64,000 bases of DNA from Salinicola tamaricis (GCF_003006155.1 NZ_CP023559.1:310001-374000), one strand, 5' to 3'. Positions 28,860 to 39,157 are shown, counted from the stretch's first letter. Program-made: numbers and translations. The notes: a model not told the origin generated them from the letters alone.

Positions 28860-29789
28860 CTACTCGATGAAATCCTCGACCGGATGGCGATACCCCAGCA
28901 TCAGGGCATCGGCAACATGCCGGAAGGGGCTGACATCGACATCCGACTGGCCGCGACCGATCAGCCCGGCGAAGCGCTCGTAGAGCCCGGCGTATTCAGC
29001 ATCCGGGCCCTCTTCGAGCAACTCGCCGTCGACCCGCATGCGGCTACCGCCGGCCTCGAGGGTGAGGCGGCCGTCATCGGTCTCGACGTGGATCTCCCAG
29101 ATCGGCGGCGTGCCGACCTGGCGGAAATCGAACTCGGCGTGAATCGGCACCTTGAGCCCATCGACGAAATCGAGCGAGGCGGCGATGGGGGTTTGGCAGT
29201 TACCCGGCACCTGCAGTTGGGCATCGATCAGATGGAACGGCCGCGGCAGAATGGCGGTGGCGATAGACAACGCATTGATGCCGGGATCGAACACGCCCAT
29301 GCCGCCCGGCTGCCAGATCCACGCCTGGCCGGGATGCCACTCGCGCACGTCTTCTTTCCAGACGATATCGACCCGCTGGATCTTGCGCGTCGACAGCCAG
29401 CGCCGCGCCGGGGCGACGCAGTGGGCATGGCGCGAGTGCCAGCTGGCGAACAGCGTGACGCCGCTGCGCGCGGCATCCTCGCGCAGCGTCTCGATCTCGG
29501 CCAGGGTCGCCCCCGGCGGCTTCTCGAGCATCACGTGCTTACCGTGGGACATCGCCAGCCGGGCCTGGGCGGTGCGCACGCCGGCCGGGGTGCACAGGGC
29601 GACGGCGTCGACCGTCGGCCCCTCCTTGAGCAGCGCCTCCAGCGTCTCGAAATGCGCGACGCCGGGCACGGCGGCGTTGCGGCTGGCGACCGCACTCAGC
29701 CGATAGGCGGGGTTGGCGTCGATCGCTGGGTGGTGCTGATCGCGGGCGATCTTGCCGTACCCGACAATGGTGAGGCGAATGGTATCCAT
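28860..29789 (-). CDS. Gfo/Idh/MocA oxidoreductase, D-galactose/L-arabinose 1-dehydrogenase type
   Basis: 309 residues, equal to the length of the bacterial D-galactose/L-arabinose 1-dehydrogenase group. The Rossmann motif VGYGKIARDQHHPAI begins at residue 9 and EKP carries K90. The residues H118, E146, D168 and N172 sit one position before those I recall as active-site residues of the Azospirillum L-arabinose enzyme (K91, H119, E147, D169, N173). It would oxidise an aldose to a lactone using NAD(P)+. No other gene of an arabinose or galactose oxidative pathway is nearby. The frame is intact; a GGGAGAG lies 12 bases from the ATG. Confidence 0.82.
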   Translation of the reverse strand: MDTIRLTIVGYGKIARDQHHPAIDANPAYRLSAVASRNAAVPGVAHFETLEALLKEGPTVDAVALCTPAGVRTAQARLAMSHGKHVMLEKPPGATLAEIETLREDAARSGVTLFASWHSRHAHCVAPARRWLSTRKIQRVDIVWKEDVREWHPGQAWIWQPGGMGVFDPGINALSIATAILPRPFHLIDAQLQVPGNCQTPIAASLDFVDGLKVPIHAEFDFRQVGTPPIWEIHVETDDGRLTLEAGGSRMRVDGELLEEGPDAEYAGLYERFAGLIGRGQSDVDVSPFRHVADALMLGYRHPVEDFIE

Positions 29790-30057
29790 GGCGTGAAACT
29801 CTCCCGCTGACGTGATGCGTGGACGATATCCAGCGCGCCCGACGCCGACGCGCTGCCTTCCGGGCCCGAGCTGGCCCGGACGCTATCTGACATGCCAGTG
29901 GCCACGCGTCACCTTCGCAACGGCCCGGCGCTGCCGATCATGACATCCTCGGCCATCCGCTCCAATCACCTCTTGGTTGAGAGCTTTCGAACGAGAGATT
30001 TCGCTTGCGGCCCTGGCGGGGGGAAAGACGGACGAACCATCGCGGTGTCGGCGGCGC

Positions 30058-30761
30058 TCACTCGATCCGCTGCAGGAAGGCGGTGCCCCCGAGCTGGCGC
30101 ATCTGACGCTGGATCCAGGCCGCGCGCTGGAGCACGTAGGGCGAGGGCCGCGACGCGCTCCAGCCGCGCGGATTGGGCAGGATCGCTGCCAGCCGGCTGG
30201 CCTGGGTGACACTCAGATCGGCAGCGGAGGTGCCGAAGTAGTGCTCGGCGGCGGCTTGCAGGCCGAAAACGCCGGTGTCCCATTCGGCGATATTGAGATA
30301 GACCTCGAGAATGCGCTGTTTGGGCCACAGCGCCTCGAGCAACAGCGTGAACCACGCCTCCAGCCCCTTGCGCACCCAGCTGCGCCCGGTCCACAGGAAC
30401 AGGTTGCGTGCGGTCTGCTGGCTGATGGTGCTGGCGCCGCGCAGGTCACCGCCATCCGACCACGAGGTGAGCGCGCGGCGAATCTGGTCGGTATCGAAGC
30501 CCCAGTGATCGGGGAAGCGCTGATCCTCCCCCGCCATCACTGCCAGCTTGGCGTTGTCGGAGAGTCGTGACCAGGGTGTCCACTGCTGCTGGATCTCGAG
30601 ATTGTCACCGTGCAGCCAGGCCCCCACCTTGCGCTCGACCATCACCATCGAGCCGACCGGCCGAAACGAACACCAGAACGAAGAACACCGACAGGCCGAC
30701 GAAAGCGGCAATGGCGATCAAGAAGTAGCGCAACAGTTTGCGGGGCCAGCCTGTCTGCATG
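30058..30761 (-). CDS. mtgA: Monofunctional peptidoglycan glycosyltransferase MtgA (one frame break)
   Basis: About 234 residues when joined, the usual MtgA size. Family GT51 motifs appear in order: GEDQRFPDHWGFD (catalytic glutamate), GASTISQQTARNLF, VRKGLEAW and KQRILEVYLNIAEWDTGVFG. The N-terminus with the membrane anchor (MQTGWPRKLLRYFLIAIAAF) starts at 30761 and is in a different frame from the catalytic part; the break lies near 30665, just before RPVGSMVMVERK. The enzyme polymerises lipid II glycan strands at the inner membrane. The break is most likely an indel error because anchor and catalytic domain are both complete. Confidence 0.88.
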
Positions 30762-30867
30762 CGTGTGGCTCACGTCGGTCAAAGGCGCACAGTATAGCAA
30801 CGTGTGGCTAGCGCAGGGGGTGGCAGCGCCTTATCGTGGGACCGCCCCCGCCAAGAGGAGTAACCGC

Positions 30868-31679
30868 ATGTCGATCGACGCCTTCATCCGTCGCCTCGAG
30901 CGCCTGGATGCCGAACCCGACGCACCGCTCGCCGAGCGCCGGGCGGCCTACGAGCGCTTGCACGCGAGCGGCGGCCGCCCGACCCGGCGGGCCTGCGGTT
31001 CGAGGATACGCGAATCGCCGAGGTGCCCGTGCGCCGCTTCACCCCCCGGGGGGCGCAGCGCGGCTGCATCGTCTATCTGCATGGCGGCGGCTGGAATCTG
31101 GGGTCGGTGGCGAGCCATCACGGCATCACCGCCGATCTGGCCGCGCGTCTCGGCCGCGAGGTGGTGAGCGTGGATTATCGCCGCGTGCCCGAAGCGAGCT
31201 ATGCCGCGGCACTGGCCGACTGTGTGGCGGTGGTCAACGCCTGTGCACCGCTGGCGATGGTGGGTGACAGCGCCGGTGGGCGTCTGGCGATCGATGTTGC
31301 CCATCACGGCTGGCAGGGAGTGCTGGGGCTGATCTATCCGGTAGTGGGCGCGCCCACGCCGGAGACACTGGGCGACGACGCCCCGCTGCTGTCGCGCTCG
31401 GACATTCTGGCGCTATGGCAGAGCGTGGCCGACGCCGTGCCGGAGATCCCCGCCGAGCGAGTGCCGACACCGACCATCGAGGTGCTGGCGGTGGCGCGCG
31501 ACCCGCTCACCCGGCCGCTGGAGGCGGCAGTCGACGCATGGCGCCACGCCGGCGCCGAGGTGGGCTATCGCTGCGCACCGCAGATGGTGCACTCGGCGCT
31601 GCACGGCCACGCCGAGCTGCCGGCGATGCGGGAGTCCTGGCAGGCGTTCTGCCAGGCGCTGGTCAGGCGCATCGCCTGA
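30868..31679 (+). CDS. Alpha/beta hydrolase, HSL-type esterase (one frame break)
   Basis: About 270 residues when joined. GAGGAG precedes the ATG at 30868. The first frame encodes MSIDAFIRRLERLDAEPD, and near 30975 the reading moves to the frame giving GLRFEDTRIAEVPVRRF. The oxyanion motif HGGGW, the nucleophile motif GDSAGG, an aspartate in VARDPLTRPLE and a histidine in HSALHGHAELP complete a hormone-sensitive-lipase-type catalytic triad. The protein lacks a signal peptide and is probably cytoplasmic. The substrate is unknown. Confidence 0.82.
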
Positions 31680-31706
31680 ACGCGCATACCCGTTCGCGAA
31701 CGCGAC

Positions 31707-32645
31707 TCAGTTCGCGAACTCAGCCCTGACCGCTTCGATCGCCGGCTTGCCGTTCTTGGCGGTGACACCCTCGAGCCACTTGGCCACGGTCGCCTCATGA
31801 CCGTGGATCCACTCGCTGGCCACCTCGTCTGCGGGGCGCTCCTCGTGGCTGTACTGGTAGACCCAGTCGTTCTGGTCGGCGATATCGACCCGGTACTGGG
31901 AGAAGAAGCGGTAGAGATTGGCGTCCTGCCGCTTCAGGTCGCCCGGCACCAGAGTCCAGACCGTGCTGACAATATCGGCGACACCGCTGTCATCGGCATC
32001 CTTCAGATAGTAGAGGTCGTAGTTGACGTTCATCCAGTGCGGCTCCCAGCCGACGAACGTCACCCACTCGTGGTCGGCGATCTTCTGCCCGGCATAGGCC
32101 AGCATCGCCGCGGTGGAGCTCTCCTGCAGCTGCCAGTCACCGAGCCCGGCCTTGTTCTCGGCGATCGCCTTCAGGATGGCGTCGTTGATGCCGGTCCCCG
32201 CTTCGATGCCCTGAATCTTGCCATCGAAGCGATCACGGTAGCGGTCGAGATCGGCCACGCTGTCGACCCCCGCCTCGTGCACGTAGGAAGGCACTACCAG
32301 CCCGGAATTGGCGTTGCTGATATTGGCTGCGGCGTGGGCCAGACGCCCCGAGTCGAGCAGCGGCTCGGTCATCTCCTGCTGCACCGGATACCAGTTACCC
32401 AGGTAGGCATCCAGCTGACCGTTGGCCAACCCGTTGAGGATGACCCCCACCGCCAGTTCCTTCTGCTCGGTCCGGTAGCCCATGGCGTCGAGCAGCTGAG
32501 CGGCGATCTCGGTCTTGACCGTGACTCCGGGCCAGGGCGAGACGCCGAAACGCACCTGATCGAGATCGGCGTGCGCCGGGCCGGCGGTGAGCAGGCCCAG
32601 CGTGGTGAGCGCCAAGCCGTATTGCGGCAGCGTGAATCTTCGCAT
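31707..32645 (-). CDS. Betaine/choline-type ABC substrate-binding protein (OpuAC/ProX family), orphan
   Basis: 312 residues from the ATG giving MRRFTLPQYG, chosen over the upstream ATG at 32717 because GAGGA precedes it and a signal peptide then begins at the start (cut near GPAHA-DLD). The OpuAC domain includes FGVSPWPGVTVKTEIAAQLL near the N-terminus and WVTFVGWEPHWMN near residue 200, with tryptophans of the kind that form the quaternary-amine cage. No permease or ATPase gene is adjacent, so it must work with a transporter encoded elsewhere. Betaine uptake fits a halophile. Confidence 0.87.
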   Translation of the reverse strand: MRRFTLPQYGLALTTLGLLTAGPAHADLDQVRFGVSPWPGVTVKTEIAAQLLDAMGYRTEQKELAVGVILNGLANGQLDAYLGNWYPVQQEMTEPLLDSGRLAHAAANISNANSGLVVPSYVHEAGVDSVADLDRYRDRFDGKIQGIEAGTGINDAILKAIAENKAGLGDWQLQESSTAAMLAYAGQKIADHEWVTFVGWEPHWMNVNYDLYYLKDADDSGVADIVSTVWTLVPGDLKRQDANLYRFFSQYRVDIADQNDWVYQYSHEERPADEVASEWIHGHEATVAKWLEGVTAKNGKPAIEAVRAEFAN

Positions 32646-32941
32646 GCGGGCGTTCCTCGGTGTTGTTGTCGGTACCCGCTTACTGTGACGCAATCGGGCG
32701 CCACGACTTGACGCCAAGCGACAGGGAATAAGCGTTAACGGACACAGAACACGAGATGCGCGGTCGAGCGCGCCGGAGACGATGGCCAGCCGAGTCCGCT
32801 CTCACCGGCTTGATCGCCCCGCATAGCCCTCGATCGAATAAAAAACGAATTCGAAAGCCGATATGGTTATGAAGATAATCTATTTATCCGACTGAAAGAC
32901 TCGCTCTATCCTCGCGGAAATAGACCGCCATCGAGCCCGCC
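32646..32941. promoter_or_regulatory. Divergent promoter region between the betaine-type gene and the CysB/Cbl-like gene
   Basis: 296 bases with no credible ORF. The part 32830-32890 is AT-rich (around GATATGGTTATGAAGATAATC) and most likely holds the promoter of the LysR-type gene. No clear operator palindrome was found. Confidence 0.4.
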
Positions 32942-33873
32942 ATGAATTTCCAGCAGCTACGCATCGTGCGCGAGACCGTGCGCCAGCGCTTCAATCTGAC
33001 CGACGCCTCGAACGCCCTCTTCACCTCCCAGTCCGGTGCCAGCAAGCATATTCGCGATCTCGAGGAGGAGCTCGGGGTCGAACTGTTCGAGCGGCGTGGC
33101 AAGCGCATTCTCGGCCTGACCACCGCCGGGGGCACCCTGCTGGAGACCATTGAGCGCATCCTGCTCGACACCGAGAACCTGAAACGCTCGGCGCAGCAGC
33201 TGGCCAACCAGGATCAGGGGCGGCTGGCGATCGCCACCACCCACACCCAGGCCCGCTACGCGCTGCCGCCGATCGTGGCCCAGTTCAAGGAGCGCTTTCC
33301 CAAGGTGAACCTGGAACTCCACCAGTGCAGCCCGTCGGAGATCGTCTCGCTGCTCAAGAGCGGGCGCGTGGATATCGGCATCGCCACCGAGGGCGTCAAC
33401 GACGAAGGGTCGTCGTTCGTGCGTTTTCCCTTTCACCACTGGCATCACAGCATCGTCGTTCCCGCGGGCCATGCGCTATCGCAGGCGCAGGATCTGCGAC
33501 TCGAAGATATCGCCGGCTATCCCATCGTCACCTACCACGAAGGGTTCACCGGACGGGCGCGTATCGACCAGGCGTTCCAGGCCGCGGGGCTGGTACCCAA
33601 CGTGGTGCTCACGGCGCTGGATGCGGACGTGATCAAGACCTACGTCGAGCTCGGCCTGGGCATCGGGGTGATCGCCTCGCTAGCCTACAGCGGCGAGCGC
33701 GATCGCGGCCTGACCCTGCTCTCGGGCCAGGCGCTGTTCCCCGCAACACCACCTACCTCGCGCTGCGTCGCGGCCACTTCTTGCACGCCTTCGCCTACGC
33801 GTTTCTCACGCTGTGCAGCAATGATCTCGACGAGGCCACGGTACAGCGTGCGCTCGGCGGCCGTCGCGACTGA
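32942..33873 (+). CDS. CysB/Cbl-like LysR regulator (one frame break)
   Basis: About 310 residues when joined, close to CysB (324). The N-terminus MNFQQLRIVRETVRQRFNLTDAS matches the CysB/Cbl signature, where the regulator reads long first helices and a SQSGASKHIRDLEEELG recognition helix. The effector domain has ATTHTQARYALPPIV, the sulfate/adenylylsulfate-site region of CysB. One break near 33738 lies before NTTYLALRRGHFLHAF, the normal CysB end. It stands directly before ssuE and the ssu genes, so it is probably the activator of sulfonate use, comparable to Cbl. Confidence 0.86.
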
Positions 33874-34000
33874 GTGCCGCCGATCCGCAGGCAGCCCCAT
33901 AAGCACGGCAGGATTTCTTATTTCCCCGCGCCACCGAGCCCCTGCTAGCGTCGAAGCCCATCCGGTAACACCCATACGCCCCAGACCAGAGAGGATCGCC

Positions 34001-34568
34001 ATGCATCTCGTCACCCTTGCCGGTAGCCCCGGCAGCCACTCACGCTCGACACGCATGCTGACCCACGTCACCCAGCGAGCGCGCGCCGTGGGAGCGCACT
34101 GCCGCGCTTTCGGTCTGGCGGATTTCGATCCTGCCGTGCTGGTCGAGGGGCGCTGGGACAATCCTGCCGTCGCCGCACTACGCACGGCAGTGGCAGATGC
34201 CGACGCCCTGTCGTGGCCCGCCGGTCTATCAGGCCTGCTTCAGCGGTGGTCTCAAGCTGCTGCTCGACCTGCTGCCGCAGAACGCCCTGGCGCACACCAC
34301 GTCGCTGGCGCTGGCCAGCGGCGGCAGCGACCGTCACCTGCTGATGCTCGACTATGCCCTCAAACCGGTCCTGGCCAGTCTCGGCGCCCGCCGTCAGCTC
34401 GCCGGCGTCTACGCCAACGCGGCCCAGCTCAGCCGCGATGACGACGGCGAATACCATCTCGGCGGCGATCTGCACACACGCCTGAACGAAGCGTTCGACG
34501 AACTCCACGAGAGTGTGATGGCACAGTACCGCCCACGCCACCCGGCACGCACGGCAGCGATGGCCTAG
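34001..34568 (+). CDS. ssuE: NAD(P)H:FMN reductase SsuE/MsuE type (one frame break)
   Basis: About 189 residues when joined. The N-terminal flavodoxin-like fold begins MHLVTLAGSPGSHSRST. A break near 34210 separates ADADAL from the family continuation PVYQACFSGGLKLLLDLLPQNAL, then HTTSLALASGGSDRHLLMLDYALKPVLASLGAR (about 34290-34390), which is characteristic of SsuE. It supplies reduced FMN to the alkanesulfonate monooxygenase SsuD encoded 2.2 kb downstream. AGAGGATC precedes the ATG. Confidence 0.85.
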
Positions 34569-35155
34569 GCGCGGGTCGGTAGTTGCCGCACTCGGCCAGC
34601 CGGTGTCGATCATCGATTCGATGGACGACGTTCAGCGCGCCAGCGTAGCACCCAGGGGAGGCGGCGTATCTCAGTCGATGCCGCTGCCCGTTCGCGCGCA
34701 TGTATCGAGTTACCGCCGAGATCGGTCTCTTGAGAGCACGCTCCGATAATGTCTCTCAGGACGCTCTTTACGCATTCTATTGTCACGCCCTCTTCCCACG
34801 GGTTTTCCCATATCCTTTTCTTGAGGCATCCTTTAACGTCCCGTTACTGCCCTTCAAATCTCATACCCCTTTCCTCCCCCTTTCCTCCCCCTGTCCTCTC
34901 CCCTTTCCACGCCCCGAAATTCACCTCCCAACCTACCCCTCTTTGAATCTTTAAACACCTTCTTTCCATGCGGCTAATGACAGGCAAATAAAAAACGGAA
35001 AACAGCATATCCATAAGCATGAAATACCGTTGAACATGCTTTCCCTTTTAGCCCATAACCAATGCATTATTTTTCATTTCTCGCGCCTACCCTGTCACTG
35101 TTAGCGTTATTTTCAGACAGCTATTTCATCGACCTTGGCGAGGGAGAAAATATCG
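34569..35155. promoter_or_regulatory. 587-base AT-rich, pyrimidine-tract gap before ssuC
   Basis: No credible gene. From about 34760 the base composition changes sharply: the + strand is a nearly pure pyrimidine tract between about 34780 and 34950 with several CCCCTTTCCTCC-like repeats, and then an AT-rich stretch (34960-35140) suits a promoter for ssuCBDA. The contrast with the GC-rich neighbours suggests a regulatory region or acquired DNA. No operator was identified with certainty. Confidence 0.5.
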
Positions 35156-35944
35156 ATGTCACCTGCTCGAAGACGCACTCTGGACCGCTGGCTTCCCTGG
35201 CTAGTGCCACTGCTCATCGTCCTGTTCTGGCAGTGGCTGGTCAGCGACGGCTGGATTGCCAGCCGCCTACTACCCACTCCGCTATCTGTATTCGAGGCAG
35301 GTTGGCGCCTTAGCGCCAGCGGCGAGCTGCCGCATCATCTGCTGATCAGTTTCCAACGCGCCGCGCTGGGTTTTCTAATCGGCGCCAGCATCGGCCTGCT
35401 GCTCGGTACGCTCAGCGGACTCTCTTGGTGGGGCGAGAAGCTGCTCGACAGCAGCGTACAGATGGTGCGCAACGTGCCCCATCTGGCGCTGATTCCAATG
35501 GTGATCCTGTGGTTCGGTATCGACGAGACCGCGAAGATCTTTCTCGTCGCGCTGGGCACCGCTTTTCCCATCTATCTGAATACCTTTCATGGCATTCGCG
35601 GGATCGATGCCGATCTCATGGAGATGGCCAGAAGTTACGGGCTCTCGGGCCGGGCACTTTTCACTCATGTCGTTCTACCCGGCGCGATGCCCTCCATTCT
35701 GGTCGGCGTGCGCTACTCGCTGGGACTGATGTGGCTGACCTTGATCGTTGCCGAGACCATCTCTGCCAGTTCGGGGATCGGTTATCTGGCGATGAATGCG
35801 CGTGAATTTCTGCAGACCGATGTCGTGGTTCTCACCATCGTGCTCTACGCCATTCTCGGCAAGCTCGCCGATGAATCCGCCCGCTTTCTCGAGCGCCGCT
35901 GGCTGCGCTGGAACCCCGCCTATCGCGGAGGTCAGGTCCAATGA
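35156..35944 (+). CDS. ssuC: Sulfonate ABC transporter permease SsuC
   Basis: 262 residues from the ATG after GAGGGAGAAAATATCG (a TTG at 35135 is in frame but less likely). Six membrane segments are expected. The permease EAA-type loop reads [26 protein letters not shown], and the SsuC/TauC region [19 protein letters not shown] is present. It is the first gene of ssuCBDA, and its stop overlaps the ssuB start. The frame is intact. Confidence 0.9.
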   Translation: MSPARRRTLDRWLPWLVPLLIVLFWQWLVSDGWIASRLLPTPLSVFEAGWRLSASGELPHHLLISFQRAALGFLIGASIGLLLGTLSGLSWWGEKLLDSSVQMVRNVPHLALIPMVILWFGIDETAKIFLVALGTAFPIYLNTFHGIRGIDADLMEMARSYGLSGRALFTHVVLPGAMPSILVGVRYSLGLMWLTLIVAETISASSGIGYLAMNAREFLQTDVVVLTIVLYAILGKLADESARFLERRWLRWNPAYRGGQVQ

Positions 35945-36816
35945 GTCCATCCACCCTCTTTCATCCTCGCGACGGCTTTCCCGAGTCCGATGCCGAGCCC
36001 CACGACAGCGCAATCTACCGTGAGATCTCGACAACGAGCCGCCCCCGGGCGGGCAGCCATCTGAAGCTCGACTGCATCGCTAAACGCTTCGGCGAGCTGG
36101 CCGTGCTCGACCGTCTCGACCTGGAGATCCCCAGCGGTCAGCTCGTCGCCATCGTCGGCCGCAGCGGCTGCGGCAAGAGCACCCTGCTGAAGCTGATCGC
36201 GGGTCTGGAAACGCTCGGCAGCGGCCAGCTGAGCACCGATGGCCAGCCACTTTCGGCCCACCGCGATGACACCCGGCTGATGTTCCAAGAGGCACGCCTG
36301 CTGCCGTGGAAGCACGTGCTCGACAACGTCGGACTCGGCCTCGCGGGGGAATGGCGCCCACGTGCGCTGGCGGCGCTACGCGAGGTAGGGCTCGAGAACA
36401 AGGCGGCCATGTGGCCGGCGCAGCTCTCAGGTGGACAACGTCAGCGCGTCGCCCTGGCTCGGGCACTGATTCATCAGCCGCGTCTGCTGCTGCTCGACGA
36501 GCCACTCGGGGCACTGGACGCGCTGACCCGCCTGGAGATGCACGCGCTGATCGAGAAGCTGTGGCAGCGCCACGCTTTCACGCTGCTGCTGGTCACCCAC
36601 GATGTCGCCGAGGCCGTGCAGCTCGCCGACCGAGTCATCGTGCTGGAGGACGGCCGCATCGGCCTGGATCTGACAATACCGCTGCCACGTCCGCGGGAGC
36701 CGGCCTCGCCCGGGCTCTCGGCTCTGGAGACGCGAATCCTGCATCGCGTCCTCGGACGCAGCGAGCCCGACGACGATGAGGCGTCACCTCACGCTTCTCG
36801 AACCCCAACCCCCTAG
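35941..36816 (+). CDS. ssuB: Sulfonate ABC transporter ATPase SsuB
   Basis: 291 residues. Walker A GRSGCGKS is at 73-80, [15 protein letters not shown] is the signature, and [15 protein letters not shown] is the Walker B and D-loop region typical of SsuB/TauB/NrtD ATPases. The N-terminal 40 residues are an extension beyond the usual SsuB start. The ATG overlaps the ssuC stop. It powers sulfonate import with SsuC and the SsuA binding protein. Confidence 0.92.
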   Translation: MSPSTLFHPRDGFPESDAEPHDSAIYREISTTSRPRAGSHLKLDCIAKRFGELAVLDRLDLEIPSGQLVAIVGRSGCGKSTLLKLIAGLETLGSGQLSTDGQPLSAHRDDTRLMFQEARLLPWKHVLDNVGLGLAGEWRPRALAALREVGLENKAAMWPAQLSGGQRQRVALARALIHQPRLLLLDEPLGALDALTRLEMHALIEKLWQRHAFTLLLVTHDVAEAVQLADRVIVLEDGRIGLDLTIPLPRPREPASPGLSALETRILHRVLGRSEPDDDEASPHASRTPTP

Positions 36817-36834
36817 GCTCATGGAGAGACCTGC

Positions 36835-38019
36835 ATGACGACACTGCCCCCCAGCGATACGACACGCCTCAAGGTGCTGTGGTTTCTGCCCACCCACGGC
36901 GACGGCCACTATCTCGGCACCTCGGCGGGTGGACGCAATGTGGATATTCACTACCTGCGCCAGATCGCACAGTCCGCCGACCAGCTTGGCTACTACGGCG
37001 TGCTGCTGCCAACGGGAAGAAGCTGCGAGGACGCCTGGGTGGTAGCTTCGGCGCTGGCACCCCTGACGCAGCGGCTGCGTTTTTTGGTCGCTGTCCGCCC
37101 AGGGCTGCAGTCCCCCGCCGTTGCCGCACGGATGACCGCGACGCTGGACCGCATTTCCGGCGGCCGCCTGCTGATCAATGTGGTGACCGGCGGCGATCCG
37201 GTCGAGAACCGTGGCGATGGCATCTTTCTCGATCACAGCGAGCGCTACGCAGTGACCCGCGAGTTTCTCGACGTCTACCAGCGCCTGCTGGCCGGCGAGA
37301 CCGTCAACCACGCTGGCGAGCATCTGCATATCGAAGACGGCAAGCTGATCTTCCGGCCGGTGACGCCCAATGGCCCGCCGCTCTACTTCGGCGGTTCTTC
37401 CCAGCCAGCGATCGACGTTGCCGCCAGTACGATCGACAAGTATCTGACTTGGGGCGAGCCGCCAGCGCAAGTCGCCGAGAAGATCGCCAGCGTACGCCAG
37501 GCGGCAGCCAAGGCCGGCCGCGAAGTGACTTTCGGCATTCGTCTGCACGTCATTGTCAGAGAGACCGACGAGGAGGCGTGGCAAGCCGCCGACAAGCTGA
37601 TTTCCCATCTCGACGACGACACCATCGCCGCCGCCCAGAAAGTGTTCTCGCGTATGGATTCGGTAGGCCAGTCGCGCATGTCGCAATTGCACGGCGGCGA
37701 CCGCAGTCAGCTCGAGATCAGCCCCAACCTGTGGGCCGGCGTCGGACTGGTACGCGGTGGTGCCGGTACCGCCCTGGTCGGAAGTCCGGAGACGGTGGCG
37801 GAACGCATGCGCGAGTACCAGGCCTTGGGGATCGACACCTTCATTCTCTCCGGCTATCCGCACCTGGAGGAGGCCTGGCGATTCGGTGAATCCGTCCTCC
37901 CCTTGCTGTCACTCGAGGACGCCACCGATAGATCCGCCGCGGCGGTCGACCTGGGCCCCTTCGGCGAAACCATTGCCAACAACGAACACCCGCCCGCTGC
38001 GGTAGCCAGCCGGAGCTGA
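36835..38019 (+). CDS. ssuD: FMNH2-dependent alkanesulfonate monooxygenase SsuD
   Basis: 394 residues; luciferase-like fold. It cleaves alkanesulfonates to aldehyde and sulfite, using FMNH2 supplied by SsuE. Family features: [16 protein letters not shown] at the N-terminus, then [37 protein letters not shown] (about 37093-37200), PPLYFGGSS and [16 protein letters not shown]. The C-terminal [11 protein letters not shown] is also typical. GGAGAG precedes the ATG. The frame is intact. Confidence 0.95.
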   Translation: MTTLPPSDTTRLKVLWFLPTHGDGHYLGTSAGGRNVDIHYLRQIAQSADQLGYYGVLLPTGRSCEDAWVVASALAPLTQRLRFLVAVRPGLQSPAVAARMTATLDRISGGRLLINVVTGGDPVENRGDGIFLDHSERYAVTREFLDVYQRLLAGETVNHAGEHLHIEDGKLIFRPVTPNGPPLYFGGSSQPAIDVAASTIDKYLTWGEPPAQVAEKIASVRQAAAKAGREVTFGIRLHVIVRETDEEAWQAADKLISHLDDDTIAAAQKVFSRMDSVGQSRMSQLHGGDRSQLEISPNLWAGVGLVRGGAGTALVGSPETVAERMREYQALGIDTFILSGYPHLEEAWRFGESVLPLLSLEDATDRSAAAVDLGPFGETIANNEHPPAAVASRS

Positions 38020-38074
38020 GCACGCCAACTCGTCATATCGGCACGACCGCCCTCTTCCAGTCGAAGGACTCAAT

Positions 38075-39157
38075 ATGCTCCAACCCTCTCTTTATGATCA
38101 CCGCTGCCACACCGCGATCACACATCTCTCGATCACCGGCCGTTGGATCTACGCTCTCGCGATATCCTTCTGCGCTGGGGGCTATCGGCGTCTCTTCGCC
38201 CGCCTCGGGGTGCTGCTATTCGCCGCTCTGGCTGCCGTTTTCGCCAGTCTGGCAGCGGCCGACGAACCGCCGACGCGCGTGCAGATCGGCTTTCAGAAAG
38301 GCAGCATCCTCACCCTGCTGAAAGCGCGCGGCACGCTCGACGAAGCGCTGAAGGCGCGCGGTATCGGCGCCCGCTGGCTCGAATTCCCCGCTGGCCCGCA
38401 GATGCTCGAAGCGCTGAACCTGGGCAACATCGACTTCGCCACGGTGGGCGATGCGCCGCCTATCTTCGCTCAGGCCGCCGGCGCCGACCTGGTCTACGTA
38501 TCGCGGACACCGGCCAACCCCAAGACCGAAGTCATTGTGGTCCCGAAGGATTCACCGCTGCACAGCGTTGCCGATCTGGCGGGCAGAGCCGTGGCGCTCA
38601 ACAAGGGTTCTGACGTCAACTATCTGCTGGTGAAAGCACTCGCCGCCGCCGGTCTCGACTATTCTCGGATCACGCCGCGCTATCTGAAACCGGCAGATGC
38701 CCGTGCTGCCTTCCAGCAGGGGGCGGTCGATGCCTGGGCGATCTGGGATCCCTACTACGCCGAAGCACAAGTGAATGCCGGCGCGCGACTGCTGACCGAT
38801 GCCACTGACCTGGTGTCGCACTACAGCTTCTATCTCTCGAGCCGTGACTTCGCCGAGACTCATCCGGAGATCGTCGATCTGTTCAACCAACAGATCGCAG
38901 CGGTCAGCCGCTGGGCCGAGGCGCATCCCGACGATGCCGCGCAGATCTTGTCCCGCGCAACCGCTCTACCGGTGTCGATCTGGCAGCGTGCCATCGCGCG
39001 TACCCACTACGGCCTGGCGCCGGTCGACGACGACGTCCTCGCCGAACAGCAGACGCTGGCCGATACCTTCCACGACATCGGCCTGATCCCGAGAGAGGTC
39101 GACGTCAGCACGACCAGGTGGGCGCGTTCTGCCGAGAGCGTCGCCGCCACCCGGTGA
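38075..39157 (+). CDS. ssuA: Sulfonate ABC transporter substrate-binding protein SsuA
   Basis: 360 residues. The mature domain begins about residue 62 (DEPPTRVQIGFQKGSILTLLKARG) and has LNLGNIDFATVGDAPPIFAQAAGADLVYVS, the SsuA ligand-binding region, and AWAIWDPYYAEAQ. The N-terminus is unusual: about 45 extra residues, with a first hydrophobic piece WIYALAISFCAGG, precede the clear signal-peptide core LGVLLFAALAAVFASLAAA. AAGGA precedes the ATG at 38075; a later start for the mature-type precursor is possible. It is the last gene of ssuCBDA. Confidence 0.9.
   Translation: MLQPSLYDHRCHTAITHLSITGRWIYALAISFCAGGYRRLFARLGVLLFAALAAVFASLAAADEPPTRVQIGFQKGSILTLLKARGTLDEALKARGIGARWLEFPAGPQMLEALNLGNIDFATVGDAPPIFAQAAGADLVYVSRTPANPKTEVIVVPKDSPLHSVADLAGRAVALNKGSDVNYLLVKALAAAGLDYSRITPRYLKPADARAAFQQGAVDAWAIWDPYYAEAQVNAGARLLTDATDLVSHYSFYLSSRDFAETHPEIVDLFNQQIAAVSRWAEAHPDDAAQILSRATALPVSIWQRAIARTHYGLAPVDDDVLAEQQTLADTFHDIGLIPREVDVSTTRWARSAESVAATR

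Noticed and set aside
31692..31719. Two copies of the palindrome GTTCGCGAAC
   Set aside because: One copy is within the 3' end of the betaine-type gene, and the sequence can arise from codon use; no regulatory position.
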